DNA of 64,000 nucleotides from Ectothiorhodospiraceae bacterium (GCA_007134775.1 SLKC01000071.1:88091-152090), one strand, 5' to 3'; positions 8,995-18,754 are shown, numbered from the stretch's first letter. The notes: generated by a model not told the origin, from the sequence alone. A program made the numbers and translations.

Positions 8995-9449
8995 GCAGCG
9001 CGAAGACGCAGGTAGTGACGATCCATACGGACGGCGCTTGCCGCGGGAATCCGGGGCCGGGCGGTTGGGCCGCGATACTGCGCATGGGGGAGCGCGTGCG
9101 CGAACTCAGTGGATATGAGCCCTGGACCACGAACAACCGCATGGAACTCATGGCGGTGATTCGCGCGCTGGAAGCCCTGAAGCGGCCCTGTCGGGCCGTT
9201 GTGGTCACGGATTCGCAGTATGTGAAAAAGGGCATCACGGAGTGGATGTCGGCCTGGAAACGGCGCGGCTGGCGCACGGCGAGTCGGCAGCCGGTGCGTA
9301 ACGCCGACCTGTGGCAGCGACTCGATGCCGCATGTGCAGATCATGATATCGAATGGCAGTGGGTCCGTGGCCACCAAGGTCACGAAGGCAATGAGCGTGC
9401 AGACGCGCTGGCGAATCGAGCCATTGACGAGGCGGAGGCGAACGACTGA
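8991..9449 (+). CDS. rnhA: Ribonuclease HI
   Basis: Ribonuclease HI cuts the RNA strand of RNA-DNA hybrids, for example primers and R-loops. The 152-residue length is standard. Catalytic residues are in place: Asp in [14 protein letters not shown], Glu in [10 protein letters not shown], Asp in VTDSQYV, and the fourth acidic residue in NERADALAN, with the His loop GHQGHEG just before it. It overlaps the methyltransferase upstream by 4 nt and shares one base with dnaQ downstream, so the three form a tight operon. Confidence 0.97.
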   Translation: MSSAKTQVVTIHTDGACRGNPGPGGWAAILRMGERVRELSGYEPWTTNNRMELMAVIRALEALKRPCRAVVVTDSQYVKKGITEWMSAWKRRGWRTASRQPVRNADLWQRLDAACADHDIEWQWVRGHQGHEGNERADALANRAIDEAEAND

Positions 9450-10165
9450 TGCGCCAGGTAGTCCTCGATACGGAAACAACCGGCCTGGAGCCGCAACAGG
9501 GGCACCGCATCATTGAGATCGGCTGCGTCGAACTCATCGACCGGCGCCACACGGGCAACCGGTTTCATCGTTACATCAACCCCGAGCGAGATGTCGACGA
9601 AGGCGCGGTCGAGGTTCACGGCATCGACTGGCAGAAGCTGTCCGACAAGCCCGTCTTCGCGGGGATCGCCGAGGCGTTCCTCACCTTTGTTCGTGACAGC
9701 GAACTGATCATCCACAACGCGCCCTTCGACGTCGCCTTTCTCGACGCCGAGCTGGAGCGGCTCGGCCCGGAGTGGGGGCGCACGGGCGATTACTGCCGTA
9801 TCCTCGACTCTCTGGTCCTCGCGCGTCAGGAGCACCCGGGGCAGCGCAACAGCCTTGATGCACTGTGCAAGCGCTATGCAGTGGACAATACCGGGCGCGA
9901 GCTGCATGGCGCGCTGCTCGATGCCGAGCTGCTGGCCGATGTCTATCTAGCAATGACTGGCGGTCAGACCTCGCTCGGCCTGGCGGCGGCGGTAACCGCG
10001 GAACGGGCGGCAGCACCCGTCGTCCGTCGCCGTGGCGCTCTGCCTGTGATCCGCCCGAGTGAGGACGAATTACGCGCGCATCAGCAGCGGCTGGACGAGA
10101 TTCGCCAAGAGGCCGGCTCCTGCCTGTGGCCGGTCACGGATGGGGCGGCCACGGGCGAAACGTGA
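9449..10165 (+). CDS. dnaQ: DNA polymerase III epsilon subunit, 3'-5' proofreading exonuclease
   Basis: DnaQ is the proofreading exonuclease of the replicative polymerase. The 238-residue protein contains ExoI (LDTETTGL), ExoII (HNAPFDVAFLDAEL) and the ExoIII-epsilon motif with its catalytic His (LHGALLDAELLADVYLAMTGGQ). The remaining C-terminal region after about residue 185 should hold the polymerase-binding linker. The order rnhA-dnaQ is conserved in gammaproteobacteria, though there the genes are often divergent. Here they are codirectional and share a base. Confidence 0.96.
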   Translation: MRQVVLDTETTGLEPQQGHRIIEIGCVELIDRRHTGNRFHRYINPERDVDEGAVEVHGIDWQKLSDKPVFAGIAEAFLTFVRDSELIIHNAPFDVAFLDAELERLGPEWGRTGDYCRILDSLVLARQEHPGQRNSLDALCKRYAVDNTGRELHGALLDAELLADVYLAMTGGQTSLGLAAAVTAERAAAPVVRRRGALPVIRPSEDELRAHQQRLDEIRQEAGSCLWPVTDGAATGET

Positions 10166-10183
10166 GCTGACCTCCTAGCGCTT

Positions 10184-10660
10184 TCAAACCGTGTGCCGCA
10201 GCAGCCGCTGCTTCTGCCGTTGCCAGTCCTTCTCCTTCTCGGCCTGGCGCTTGTCGTGCTTGCGCTTGCCGCGAGCGAGACCGATTTCAAGTTTTGCCCG
10301 CCCCCGCCGCCAGTAGAGGCGCAGCGGGATCAGTGTATAGCCGCGACGTTCAACCGCGCCGATCAGGCGGTCGATCTCGCGGCGGTGAAGCAGCAGTCGG
10401 CGCGTGCGCGTCGCGTCCGGCTGGATGTGCGTTGAAGCCGAAGGCAATGGCGGGATCATTGAACCGAGCAGCCAGACCTGGTTATCGCGCACAATGACGT
10501 AGGCCTCGGCGATCTGAGCCCGCCCTGCGCGCAAGCTGCGCACCTCCCACCCCTGCAGCTCGAGCCCGGCTTCGAGTCGATCCTCGATGAAGTAATCGTG
10601 GCGCGCCTTTCGGTTGACGGCGATGACGGGGTCGGTGCTTTTGTCTTGTTTCTTACTCAT
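10184..10660 (-). CDS. smpB: SsrA-binding protein SmpB
   Basis: SmpB is the partner of tmRNA in trans-translation, rescuing stalled ribosomes. The 158-residue protein has the expected [12 protein letters not shown]-terminus, the [10 protein letters not shown] and [14 protein letters not shown] core, and a basic C-terminal tail ([22 protein letters not shown]) that enters the mRNA channel. The start at 10660 (MSKKQDKS) fits the family, and upstream in-frame codons are not homologous. It is convergent with dnaQ and divergent from ratA. No tmRNA gene was found nearby. Confidence 0.95.
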   Translation of the reverse strand: MSKKQDKSTDPVIAVNRKARHDYFIEDRLEAGLELQGWEVRSLRAGRAQIAEAYVIVRDNQVWLLGSMIPPLPSASTHIQPDATRTRRLLLHRREIDRLIGAVERRGYTLIPLRLYWRRGRAKLEIGLARGKRKHDKRQAEKEKDWQRQKQRLLRHTV

Positions 10661-10953
10661 CCAGCAATTATACGCGAGGAGGGGCGAGCGACGCAGGGTG
10701 TACGGGGACAACTACAGAGCCGCATTTTGGTGCATGATGACTTGAGCTGGTCGCCGATTTTCCACAGAATCCGCGTGCCAGCGTGTACCCGCGGAACCTC
10801 CTCTGCGGGTGCGCGCGCCACCGGGTGGGGGCCGCTGCTTGGCTGCGGCCTGCCGACGCGTGCGCGCCACCGTCGCACCCGAGCGTTGCGCGGGGCCGGA
10901 GATGGCCTGCGCCGACCCCCAGTCCGGGTCGATCCAGCATACGGGAGAGGCGG
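10661..10953. promoter_or_regulatory. Divergent smpB / ratA intergenic region
   Basis: About 290 nt separate the divergent smpB and ratA starts and presumably hold both promoters. No protein-like frame on either strand was convincing, and I see no obvious operator or repeat. Confidence 0.35.
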
Positions 10954-11403
10954 TTGCCCCATATCAAGCGTAGTGCGGTCGTGTCGCACAGTCCGCAGGC
11001 CATGTTCGACCTGGTCAATGACGTCGACCGATACCCCGAATTCCTGCCATGGTGCCGCAGTGCGGCCGTGCTCGCCGAGGGTGACGGCTGGCGGCGCGCA
11101 CGCGTCGAGATGGCAAAGGGACCACTGCACCGCTCCTTCACGACCCGTAATGAGCTCGATCCGGGGGAACGGATCCGGATTCGGCTCGAGGATGGCCCCT
11201 TTCGCAAGCTCTCCGGTGATTGGCACTTTGAGTCGTTTGCTGGTAGCGGCTGCCGCGTAACCCTGGACCTGGAATTCGAGTTCGCTGGGGTCTTCCTCCA
11301 GCGTGCTTTCGGCCCTGTGTTCAATCAGATTGCCTCGACGTTGGTGGAGTCGTTCTGCCGCCGTGCCCATGCCCTCTACGGTGCCGGAGGGGGTGGGCGG
11401 TGA
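10954..11403 (+). CDS. ratA: RatA-type START-domain protein (ubiquinone-associated / ribosome association toxin family)
   Basis: This is a member of the RatA/Coq10 family (149 residues), START-fold proteins tied to ubiquinone function and, in E. coli, described as an inhibitor of 70S ribosome association. It has the family opening SAVVSHSPQAMFDLVNDVDRYPEFLPWC and a C-terminal FGPVFNQIASTLVESFCRRA helix. The TTG at 10954 is chosen as the start: a GGGAGAGG ribosome-binding site sits just upstream, and homology begins there. The longer frame from 10783 is not supported. The stop overlaps the rnfH start. Confidence 0.9.
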   Translation: MPHIKRSAVVSHSPQAMFDLVNDVDRYPEFLPWCRSAAVLAEGDGWRRARVEMAKGPLHRSFTTRNELDPGERIRIRLEDGPFRKLSGDWHFESFAGSGCRVTLDLEFEFAGVFLQRAFGPVFNQIASTLVESFCRRAHALYGAGGGGR

Positions 11404-11666
11404 AGGTGGAGGTCGCCTACGCATTGCCGGAACGGCAGTGGCTGCGGGTGGTCGAGGTGGAACCGGGGACAACGGCGGTGGAGGCGGTTCGCCGTTCGCA
11501 GATCCCGTTGGAGCGACCGGAAGTCGATCCCTGGACGGCGCCGCTCGGGCGTTTCGGTCAGCCCTGTGCCGCCGACACGGTCCTGCGAGCCGGCGATCGC
11601 GTCGAAATCTATCGCCCCCTGCAGGTGGATCCGAAAACGGCGCGTCGGCGGCGGGCCGGGCGCTGA
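11400..11666 (+). CDS. rnfH: RnfH family ubiquitin-fold protein
   Basis: This 88-residue beta-grasp protein, also called RatB or YfjF, matches RnfH proteins (VEVAYALPERQW near the start, then SQIPLERPEVD, and CAADTVLRAGDRVEIYRPLQVDPK). Its function is unclear. Despite the name it need not belong to the Rnf complex. The GTG start overlaps the ratA stop as GTGA, so the pair is coupled, as in most gammaproteobacteria. Confidence 0.92.
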   Translation: MKVEVAYALPERQWLRVVEVEPGTTAVEAVRRSQIPLERPEVDPWTAPLGRFGQPCAADTVLRAGDRVEIYRPLQVDPKTARRRRAGR

Positions 11667-11715
11667 TGCGCCCCGGCGTAGGCGTCGCTAGCATGCGAGC
11701 GGACTCGCGGGGCGA

Positions 11716-12186
11716 CTACAGGCCTGGCGTGCCGCCGCCATCAGGCACCGGCGTCGGGCTTGGGTCGCGCGGCGCGGGGGCCTCAGCCTCGCCGGGCGGC
11801 GCTTGACCCGGGATCGGCTCATCCTCTTCGACCTCGGGCAGTTCGTCGGGATCGGGGGGGTCCGGCGGCGAATAGGCATCATCGATGCGCACGAGGCGGT
11901 CACCCTCGAAATAGAGGCTCAACCGTTCGATCTCGCCGGCGTCCCTTCCTGCCTCGGTGACGTAGTGGATGTAGTCCCAGCGATCGCGATTGAACGACTC
12001 GCCGAGCACCGGCGTGCCGAGCCGGTCGCGAACGGCAGCGCGGGGCATGCCCAGTTCGAGACTCGCGATATCGTCGTGGTCGAGCAGATTGCCCTGCTGT
12101 ACCTCGATTCGATCTCCCCCCGGGATGAGTCCGGCGCAACCCGTGGCGAGCAGCAGTGGGAGCGCGGTCCAGCATGTGCGTTGCAT
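11716..12186 (-). CDS. bamE: Outer membrane assembly lipoprotein BamE
   Basis: BamE is a small lipoprotein of the BAM complex that inserts beta-barrels into the outer membrane. A signal peptide ends in a lipobox (LLLATGC), so the mature protein begins at the lipid-modified Cys about residue 17. The core RIEVQQGNLLD, LELGMPRAAVRDRLGTPVL and RWDYIHYV is diagnostic. Beyond residue about 105 it has an unusual tail of roughly 50 residues made almost entirely of Pro, Glu, Asp and Gly, which ordinary BamE (about 110 residues) lacks. The ATG at 12186 is preferred over the in-frame GTG at 12195. It is divergent from fur. Confidence 0.92.
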   Translation of the reverse strand: MQRTCWTALPLLLATGCAGLIPGGDRIEVQQGNLLDHDDIASLELGMPRAAVRDRLGTPVLGESFNRDRWDYIHYVTEAGRDAGEIERLSLYFEGDRLVRIDDAYSPPDPPDPDELPEVEEDEPIPGQAPPGEAEAPAPRDPSPTPVPDGGGTPGL

Positions 12187-12205
12187 CGTCAACACTCAAC
12201 AACGG

Positions 12206-12214
12206 TGATAGAAT
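12206..12214 (+). promoter_or_regulatory. Possible extended -10 promoter for fur
   Basis: TGATAGAAT reads as an extended -10 (TGn followed by TAGAAT), about 55 nt before the fur ATG. No good -35 is seen at 17 nt, which is compatible with an extended -10 promoter. Confidence 0.3.
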
Positions 12215-12234
12215 GAGTCTAAATTGCATTCATT
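12212..12234. promoter_or_regulatory. AT-rich inverted repeat between bamE and fur (candidate Fur operator)
   Basis: AATGA and TCATT arms flank a 13-nt AT-rich spacer in the 82-nt divergent gap. This resembles a degenerate Fur box and overlaps the proposed fur -10. Autoregulation of fur is common, but the match to the 19-bp consensus is poor. Confidence 0.25.
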
Positions 12235-12268
12235 GCGTGACCCTAAGGTCGCGCGGGAGCGAGGGCGG

Positions 12269-12703
12269 ATGGACCAGCAGCAACTCAGAAAAGCTGGCCT
12301 CAAGGTGACTCTCCCTCGGGTCAAAATCCTGGAGGTCCTGAGCGAGTCCAGGCAGGCCGATGAGCGCCAGCACCTTACAGCGGAAGATATCTATCGGCAA
12401 CTCACATCGGCGGGCACCGAGATCGGTCTGGCAACAGTCTACCGTGTTCTTTCGCAGTTCGAACAAGCCGGTCTTGTCAAGCGCCACCACTTCGAGAGTG
12501 GCCAGGCGGTTTTCGAACTCAATCGGGGCGACCATCATGACCATATTGTCTGTGTCCAGTGTGGCCGGGTCGAGGAGTTTACCGACGAGGTGATCGAAGA
12601 GCGCCAGCACAAGATCGCGCGCTCAAGGCAATTCGATCTCAGTGAGCACAGCCTGGTCCTCTACGGCAACTGCATGGGTTGCGATCATGAGGAGGAGTCG
12701 TAG
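12269..12703 (+). CDS. fur: Ferric uptake regulator Fur
   Basis: Fur is the iron-responsive repressor, active as a dimer with Fe(II). The 144-residue protein contains the winged-helix DNA-binding part (LKVTLPRVKILEVL, then EIGLATVYRVLSQFEQAGL) and the regulatory metal site HHDHIVCVQCG with Cys-x2-Cys. A second Cys-x2-Cys lies near the C-terminus (GNCMGCDHE). The start at 12269 follows GGGAGCGAGGGC and aligns with Fur N-termini. It is next to bamE, the standard arrangement (bamE/omlA-fur) in pseudomonads and relatives. Confidence 0.96.
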   Translation: MDQQQLRKAGLKVTLPRVKILEVLSESRQADERQHLTAEDIYRQLTSAGTEIGLATVYRVLSQFEQAGLVKRHHFESGQAVFELNRGDHHDHIVCVQCGRVEEFTDEVIEERQHKIARSRQFDLSEHSLVLYGNCMGCDHEEES

Positions 12704-12790
12704 GCCACGGCAAGCGCCGTTTGCCCCCGGTTGGCGTCTGGGTTCGCGCGCTGCAGTCCCGACCGGACGGGCGACGAGATGGTAGCGCCC

Positions 12791-14482
12791 TCAGCCGCTC
12801 GCGGCGGAAGCCGCCTGGTCGTTTCCCGCCAGCATCTCCCGGGCATGTTGTCTGCTCTTGTCCGTAATCCGCTGCCCCCCCAGCATCCGCGCGATTTCCT
12901 CGACACGCGTATCGCCCGTGAGTTCCTCGAGCCGGGTTGTCACCGAATCCCCGCACGCTTCCTTGCTTACTTGGAGATGGTGGTGGCCGCAGGCGGCAAC
13001 CTGCGGCAGGTGGGTGACACACAATACCTGGCGCTGCGCCCCTAGTGCCCGAAGTTTCGCCCCCACCATCGCTGCGGTACTGCCGCCGATGCCGGCGTCG
13101 ACTTCGTCGAATATCTGCGTGGGTATACCCGCCGATGCCGAGGTGATGAGCTGAATCGCGAGGCTGATCCGTGACAGTTCGCCGCCAGACGCAACCTTGT
13201 GCAGGGGGGCGGGGGTTTGGCCCGGGTTGGCCGCCACGCGCAGCTCGACGCGGTCGGCACCGCTTGCGCTTGGCGTCGCCGCTTCACTCGTCTGTACCTC
13301 GACCGCAAAACGGCCACCCTCCATGCCCAGTGTCTGCATCGCCGCCGTGACCGCTTCGCCGAGAGCCGAGGCGGCGGTTTGGCGCGCTCGGGTCAGCTCC
13401 TCGGCCGCACTGCGCCAGGCCGCTTGAGCTGCTGCCAGTGCCTCTTCCAGGCCGGCGGCGTCGGCGTCGGCCTGTTCCAACTCATCGCGTTCGGTCTGCA
13501 GTTCGCCTTGCACCGCCAAGAGTTGCTCCGGTTCGGTCCGATGCTTGCGTGCCAGTTCGTGAATCGCGGATAGGCGCTGTTCGACCCATTCATGCCGTCC
13601 GGGGTCGAGTTCGACGCGCTCCGCGGCGCTGCGTAATGTACTCGCTGCCTCCTCGATCTGGATCCGGGCGTTCTCGGTTAGCTCCGCTGCGGATTCGATA
13701 GCGGTGTCGAAGGTAGCCACCTCGCCGAGGCTGTTCGCGACCTGAACGAGGCGCGCCTGCACCGAGCCTTCCTCGTCGTGGAGCAGCGCGAGGCCGCGCT
13801 CGCAGGTCTCCAGCAGGCGCCCGGCATTGGCCAAGCGTCGCTGCTCGGCCTCGAGCTGCTCGATTTCGCCGACTTCGAGATCCAACGCCTCAAGTTCGGC
13901 GAGCTGGTAGTGCACGAGTTCGAGGCGCTGTTGGCGATCGTCTGCCGAACCGCCGAGCCGCTGTAGGCGCTCACGGCTGTGGCGCCACGCCTCGTAGTGG
14001 TTACGAACCGTGTCCAGTTCGTCCTCGTGACTGCCGTAGGCATCGAGCAAGCGCCGCTGCGCTTGGCCATGGCGCAGTGACTGGTGCTCGTGTTGGCCAT
14101 GGATATCGACAAGCTGCTCGCCCAGATCGCGCAAGGTTGCCAGTGGGACTGGGGTGCCGTTGACGAAACCGCGTGATCGGCCTTCGCTGGCCACGACCCG
14201 GCGAAGCTGGCACAGCGCGCCATCATCGAGTTCCTGCTCGGCGAGCCACGCGGCCACTGCGTTCTGCTGGGTGAGGTCGAACTCGGCCGTGATCTCGGCA
14301 CGCCGCGCGCCGTTGCGCACCGCGGTGCTATCCGCACGGTCGCCGAGCACGAGGCCGAGTGCGTCGAGCAGGATCGATTTGCCGGCCCCGGTCTCGCCGG
14401 TGAGGGCGGTCAGGCCGGCTTCGAACTCGAGCTCGAGTTCTTCAATGATCGCGAAATCACGAATTTGCAGGTGCTTGAGCAT
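12791..14482 (-). CDS. recN: DNA repair ATPase RecN
   Basis: RecN is an SMC-like ATPase acting early in double-strand break repair. The 563-residue protein begins MLKHLQIRDFAIIEELELEF and has Walker A TALTGETGAGKSIL, long coiled-coil arms (about 160-370), the signature block KVASGGELSRISLAIQL and Walker B FDEVDAGIGG. The start at 14482 is where homology begins. It follows nadK by 35 nt on the same strand. The 45 nt upstream contain no recognisable SOS (LexA) box, and the shared promoter is likely upstream of nadK. Confidence 0.96.
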   Translation of the reverse strand: MLKHLQIRDFAIIEELELEFEAGLTALTGETGAGKSILLDALGLVLGDRADSTAVRNGARRAEITAEFDLTQQNAVAAWLAEQELDDGALCQLRRVVASEGRSRGFVNGTPVPLATLRDLGEQLVDIHGQHEHQSLRHGQAQRRLLDAYGSHEDELDTVRNHYEAWRHSRERLQRLGGSADDRQQRLELVHYQLAELEALDLEVGEIEQLEAEQRRLANAGRLLETCERGLALLHDEEGSVQARLVQVANSLGEVATFDTAIESAAELTENARIQIEEAASTLRSAAERVELDPGRHEWVEQRLSAIHELARKHRTEPEQLLAVQGELQTERDELEQADADAAGLEEALAAAQAAWRSAAEELTRARQTAASALGEAVTAAMQTLGMEGGRFAVEVQTSEAATPSASGADRVELRVAANPGQTPAPLHKVASGGELSRISLAIQLITSASAGIPTQIFDEVDAGIGGSTAAMVGAKLRALGAQRQVLCVTHLPQVAACGHHHLQVSKEACGDSVTTRLEELTGDTRVEEIARMLGGQRITDKSRQHAREMLAGNDQAASAASG

Positions 14483-14517
14483 ATCCACAGCGTTCGATTG
14501 TCGAGAATGGGCGTAGG

Positions 14518-15381
14518 CTAGCCCCAACGCAGTTTCTCGCGCAGGATCCCGTAGTAGTCATAATCGGCCGGGTGTAGGAGCCGGATGCGCGGGTCGCGGC
14601 GCTGGATGCGCAGGATATCGCCCGCAGCCACATCAATGTTGTTCTGGCCGTCACTGACGACCTGCCCGATCTCCCGGATGCCGGGGCAGACCCGTATCTC
14701 GATCCGGGCCGAGGCGTCGACCACGATCGGACGGCTCGACAGGGTATGGGGGCAGATCGGCAACAGGAGCAGCGCCTCTAGCGCCGGGTGCAATATCGGA
14801 CCGCCTCCGGACAGGGCATAGGCCGTCGACCCCGTGGGCGTGGAGACGACTATGCCGTCGGCGCGCTGGATATTGACGAAGGCCCCGTCGATCCAGGTCT
14901 CGAACTCGATCATGCGTACGACGTTCTTGATCCGCATGACCACATCGTTGAACGCGAGCGCGGACTGAATCACTCGCCCCTCGCGCTCGATGGCCGCGCA
15001 GACAAGGAAGCGCTGCTCCTCCGTGTACCGTCCGGCGAGCATCTCGTCGAGCCGCTCGAGGATGGTATTGGGGGAGATATCGACGAGAAACCCGAGCCGG
15101 CCGAGATTCACGCCCATGATGGGGACGCCGGCATCGGCGAGTGAACGCGCGGCGGTCAGCAGCGTGCCGTCGCCGCCGACCACGATCGCGAGATCGCAGT
15201 GTTTGGCGATCTCGCGCCGCGGGGCGGTCTCCTCGAGCGCCAGGACCTGGCTCGTCGTGCGATCGAGTATGACGTCGACACCCCGGTCGACAAGAAAACG
15301 GTGGATCAGGTCGAGCGTGGCGGCGACCTGGCCATCGTCGTCGGTCTTGGCGATGAGCCCGATCGTGCGGAAGTGCGGCAT
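14518..15381 (-). CDS. nadK: NAD kinase
   Basis: NAD kinase phosphorylates NAD to NADP, setting the cell's NADP supply. The 287-residue protein has the key motif VVGGDGTLLTAAR and the second conserved block RADGIVVSTPTGSTAYALSGGGPI. Length and N-terminus (FRTIGLIAKTDD) fit the family. It precedes recN on the same strand, the usual nadK-recN pair, and follows mutS by about 93 nt. Confidence 0.96.
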   Translation of the reverse strand: MPHFRTIGLIAKTDDDGQVAATLDLIHRFLVDRGVDVILDRTTSQVLALEETAPRREIAKHCDLAIVVGGDGTLLTAARSLADAGVPIMGVNLGRLGFLVDISPNTILERLDEMLAGRYTEEQRFLVCAAIEREGRVIQSALAFNDVVMRIKNVVRMIEFETWIDGAFVNIQRADGIVVSTPTGSTAYALSGGGPILHPALEALLLLPICPHTLSSRPIVVDASARIEIRVCPGIREIGQVVSDGQNNIDVAAGDILRIQRRDPRIRLLHPADYDYYGILREKLRWG

Positions 15382-15474
15382 CCGCGGAAGGTAGCATGGC
15401 GTCGGTCAGGCGTCATCCGTGGCGAATCGGCGCCACCGGGTGGCACTGCGGCCGCTCAACCGTCCCGAAGCCCT

Positions 15475-18060
15475 TCACTCGCCCTCGTCGGCGAGCGCTC
15501 GCAGGCGGTAGAGTGCTTCCAGTGCCTCGCGCGGCGTGAGCCCGTCCGGATCGATCGCCGTGAGGGCCTGATGCAGCGGATCGGGCGTGGGCGATGCGCC
15601 CGGTGTTGGTGGTGGGGCCGGCTCGAACAGGGGCAGTTGTGCCGTCGCGGCCGCCTGCTCACCCGCCGCCCGATCCTCCAGCGTGTGGAGACGCTCGCGG
15701 GCGGCGCGGATCACGGCGGGTGGCACGCCGGCGAGCTGGGCGACCTGGAGTCCGTAGCTCTGACTCGCCGGCCCGGGTTGTACTCGGTGGAGGAAGACGA
15801 TCCGATCGCCATGCTCGACTGCCTCGAGGTGCACGTTGGAGATACTCGGCTGCTGCTCGGCGAGAACGGTGAGTTCGAAGTAGTGGGTCGCGAACAGTGT
15901 GAAGGCGCCGATGCGGCAGGCGAGGTCTTCGGCCACGGCCCAGGCAAGCGCCATGCCGTCGAAGGTCGAGGTGCCGCGGCCGATCTCATCGACCAGTACC
16001 AGCGATGACGCCGTGGCGTTGTGCAGGATGTTTGCCGTCTCCGTCATCTCCACCATAAAGGTGGAGCGCCCCCCGGCGAGGTCGTCCGCCGCCCCGATCC
16101 GGGTGAAGATTCGGTCGATCGGTCCGATGCGCGCCTGCGTGGCCGGGACGTAGGCACCGGCATGCGCGAGCAGGACGATCAGGGCGGTCTGGCGCATGTA
16201 GGTCGATTTTCCGCCCATGTTCGGGCCCGTGATGACGAGCATGCGTTCGGCGTCGGGCAGGCGGGTGTCGTTGGCCGTGAAGGGCTCGCTGAGACTCGCC
16301 TCGACCACGGGGTGGCGCCCGCCCTCGAGTTCGATCCCCGGTGTCGGGGTCAGCACGGGTCGCCGCCAGTCCAGGGTATCGGCACGCTCGGCGAGCCCGG
16401 CGAGCACATCGAGTTCGGCGATTGCCGCGGCGAGTGTGTGGAGTTCGGAGAGGCCGGCCACGAGGCGATCCAGGAGTTGATCGAACAGTTCCTTCTCCCG
16501 GGCGAGTGCGCGTTCACGCGCGGAGAGGACGCGCTCCTCGAAATCCTTGAGTTCAGGCGTGATGTAGCGTTCAACCTGCTTCAGGGTTTGGCGGCGGATA
16601 TAGTCGTCGGGGACGCTTTCGGCGTGGGTTCGCCCCAGTTCGATGTAGTAGCCATGGACGCGGTTATAGGCGACCTTGAGCGCCGCGATGCCGGTACGCT
16701 CGCGCTCGCGGCGTTCCAGGTCGGCGAGGAAGCCATCGGCATTCTCCGCGAGTTCACGCAGGCCATCGAAGGTCTTGTCGTGGCCGGGCGCGATCACGCC
16801 GCCGTCGCGCAGCAACGCCGGCGGCTCCTCGACGAGCGCGGTCTCCAGGATTTCTCGGATCGCGTCGTGGCCGAAGAGCGAGGTGTGCAGTTCCTCGAGG
16901 CGCCCCCCGCCGACCCCCGAGAGCGCTTCTTGTAGGCCCGGCAATGCGCGCAGGGTTGCACGCAGGGCCCCGAGATCGCGCGGACGCGCGGACTTCAGAG
17001 CCACTCGGGCGAGGATGCGCTCGATGTCGGCGATGCCGCGTAGCGCGCTGCGGATCGGCTCGACCCGCGCACCTTCGAGGCAGGTATCGATGGCGTCGTG
17101 ACGGGCCTCGACGGTCTCCCGGTCACGCAGTGGACGGCCCAGCCAGCGACGTAGCAGGCGGCCGCCCATCGCCGTGACTGTGGAATCGGTTACTGCGGCG
17201 AGGGTGTTGTCACTGCGGCCATCGAGCGCGCGCTCGATCTCGAGATTCCGGCGGCTAGCGGCATCGAGCAATACCGCGTCATCGCGGTGCTCGGTACGCA
17301 GCCCGCGCAGGTGCGGTAGCGCTGTGCGCTGGGTCTCGCGCAGATAGGCCAGCGCGGCACCGGCCGCGCCCACGGCCAGCGGCAGGTGGGCGCAGCCGAA
17401 TCCCGCCAGGTCGCGGACGCCGAATTGTTCGGTGAGGGCATCGCGGGCGGCATCCGGATCGAAATGCCACGGTGGGCGCCGCCGCACGCCGGGGCGCTCA
17501 CTCAACGTTGTCGCGAGCGGAGCCGCTTCGTGGATCAGGATCTCGGCCGGATCGAGGCGGCCGAGTTCGCTGTCGACGGCCTCTTCACCATCGATCTGGC
17601 TCACCGCAAAGTCACCGGCGCTGAGATTGACCTGTGCCAGGCCGAAGCGGTTGCCCTGTTGGTGGATCGCGACCAGCAGCTGGTCGCGGTGATCGGGCAG
17701 CAGCGCGTCCTCGGTGATGGTGCCGGGGGTGACGATGCGCGTGACGCGGCGTTCGACAGGGCCCTTGCTCGTGGCCGGGTCGCCGATCTGTTCGCAAACC
17801 GCGACCGATTCGCCATGGCGCACCAGGCGGGCGAGGTAGTTCTCGACGGCGTGCACGGGAACCCCCGCCATCGGGATCTCTTCGCCAGCGGACTGACCGC
17901 GGCGGGTCAGCGTGATGTCGAGCAGCTCGGCGGCGCGACGGGCGTCGTCATAGAACAGTTCGTAGAAATCACCCATGCGGTAGAAGACCAGGATGTCTGG
18001 ATGCTCGGCCTTGATCCGCAGGAATTGGCGCATCATGGGCGTGTGTTGTGGCTCGCTCAT
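15475..18060 (-). CDS. mutS: DNA mismatch repair protein MutS
   Basis: MutS recognises mismatches and starts repair with MutL. The 861-residue protein has the mismatch-wedge motif in [15 protein letters not shown] (Phe-x-Glu), the clamp and lever region, Walker [16 protein letters not shown], and Walker B/signature around [20 protein letters not shown]. An in-frame extension upstream of 18060 shows no homology, so [13 protein letters not shown] is taken as the start. The C-terminal tail after about residue 800 is proline-rich and then contains the predicted dimerisation helices ([16 protein letters not shown]). Confidence 0.97.
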   Translation of the reverse strand: MSEPQHTPMMRQFLRIKAEHPDILVFYRMGDFYELFYDDARRAAELLDITLTRRGQSAGEEIPMAGVPVHAVENYLARLVRHGESVAVCEQIGDPATSKGPVERRVTRIVTPGTITEDALLPDHRDQLLVAIHQQGNRFGLAQVNLSAGDFAVSQIDGEEAVDSELGRLDPAEILIHEAAPLATTLSERPGVRRRPPWHFDPDAARDALTEQFGVRDLAGFGCAHLPLAVGAAGAALAYLRETQRTALPHLRGLRTEHRDDAVLLDAASRRNLEIERALDGRSDNTLAAVTDSTVTAMGGRLLRRWLGRPLRDRETVEARHDAIDTCLEGARVEPIRSALRGIADIERILARVALKSARPRDLGALRATLRALPGLQEALSGVGGGRLEELHTSLFGHDAIREILETALVEEPPALLRDGGVIAPGHDKTFDGLRELAENADGFLADLERRERERTGIAALKVAYNRVHGYYIELGRTHAESVPDDYIRRQTLKQVERYITPELKDFEERVLSARERALAREKELFDQLLDRLVAGLSELHTLAAAIAELDVLAGLAERADTLDWRRPVLTPTPGIELEGGRHPVVEASLSEPFTANDTRLPDAERMLVITGPNMGGKSTYMRQTALIVLLAHAGAYVPATQARIGPIDRIFTRIGAADDLAGGRSTFMVEMTETANILHNATASSLVLVDEIGRGTSTFDGMALAWAVAEDLACRIGAFTLFATHYFELTVLAEQQPSISNVHLEAVEHGDRIVFLHRVQPGPASQSYGLQVAQLAGVPPAVIRAARERLHTLEDRAAGEQAAATAQLPLFEPAPPPTPGASPTPDPLHQALTAIDPDGLTPREALEALYRLRALADEGE

Positions 18061-18244
18061 CGTTGCGACCCGGTCCTCAAGCTCAATGTGGGCGATCCAC
18101 CGCCAGGTGGGCAGGGCGGGGGATCGAGGAGTGTAAAGCAACGCCCGTGCGCGATGCAGGGGCAGAGGCGATGCCTGGGGTGACACGTCTGCTAGAGTTC
18201 ACCGGACGAAACCAATGGCTTGCTTCGGACCGGGAAGACTCACC

Positions 18245-18754
18245 ATGACCCCTGATCGCGACTTGTATGACCTCGCCGAGCGGCTCGGCGCAGTGCTCGT
18301 CGCCAGCGGCCGTCGCCTGACAGTCGCCGAGTCGTGCACCGGCGGCTGGATCGCAAAGATGATCACCGATGTCGCGGGCAGCTCGAGCTGGTTCGATCGC
18401 GGGTTTGTCACCTATTCCAATGCGGCGAAACAGGAGCTTCTGGGCGTGCCCGCGACACTGCTGCAGGAACACGGTGCGGTCAGCGCCGCAGCGGTCGAAG
18501 CAATGGCGTCCGGGGCGCTCGCGGCAACGCCGGGCGCCGATCTCACGGCCGTCACCAGCGGCGTGGCGGGGCCAGGCGGTGGCACGCCGGACAAGCCGGT
18601 CGGCCTGGTCTGGATTGCCTGGGCACGCCGTGGGCATCCCGCAGTGGTTCGGTGCGTTCGGTTCGACGGCGATCGCGAGAGCGTACGCCGCGAATCGGTC
18701 CGGGTCGCGCTCGAGGGGCTGATCGACGAAGCAGAACGACTGACGGAGGGGTGA
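18245..18754 (+). CDS. pncC: Nicotinamide-nucleotide amidase (CinA C-terminal domain family)
   Basis: PncC deamidates nicotinamide mononucleotide to nicotinic acid mononucleotide, recycling NAD breakdown products. The 169-residue protein consists of only the CinA C-terminal domain: TVAESCTGGWIAKMITDVAGSS, FVTYSNAAKQELLGV and TSGVAGPGGGTPDKPVG are all conserved. The ATG at 18245 is preferred over one ten codons upstream. It is divergent from mutS across about 180 nt. In many relatives the next gene is recA, but here it is a small coiled-coil gene whose ATG overlaps the pncC stop by one base. Confidence 0.93.
   Translation: MTPDRDLYDLAERLGAVLVASGRRLTVAESCTGGWIAKMITDVAGSSSWFDRGFVTYSNAAKQELLGVPATLLQEHGAVSAAAVEAMASGALAATPGADLTAVTSGVAGPGGGTPDKPVGLVWIAWARRGHPAVVRCVRFDGDRESVRRESVRVALEGLIDEAERLTEG

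Noticed and set aside
14483..14527. SOS (LexA) box upstream of recN
   Set aside because: No CTG-N10-CAG-like palindrome is present. recN probably shares the nadK promoter.
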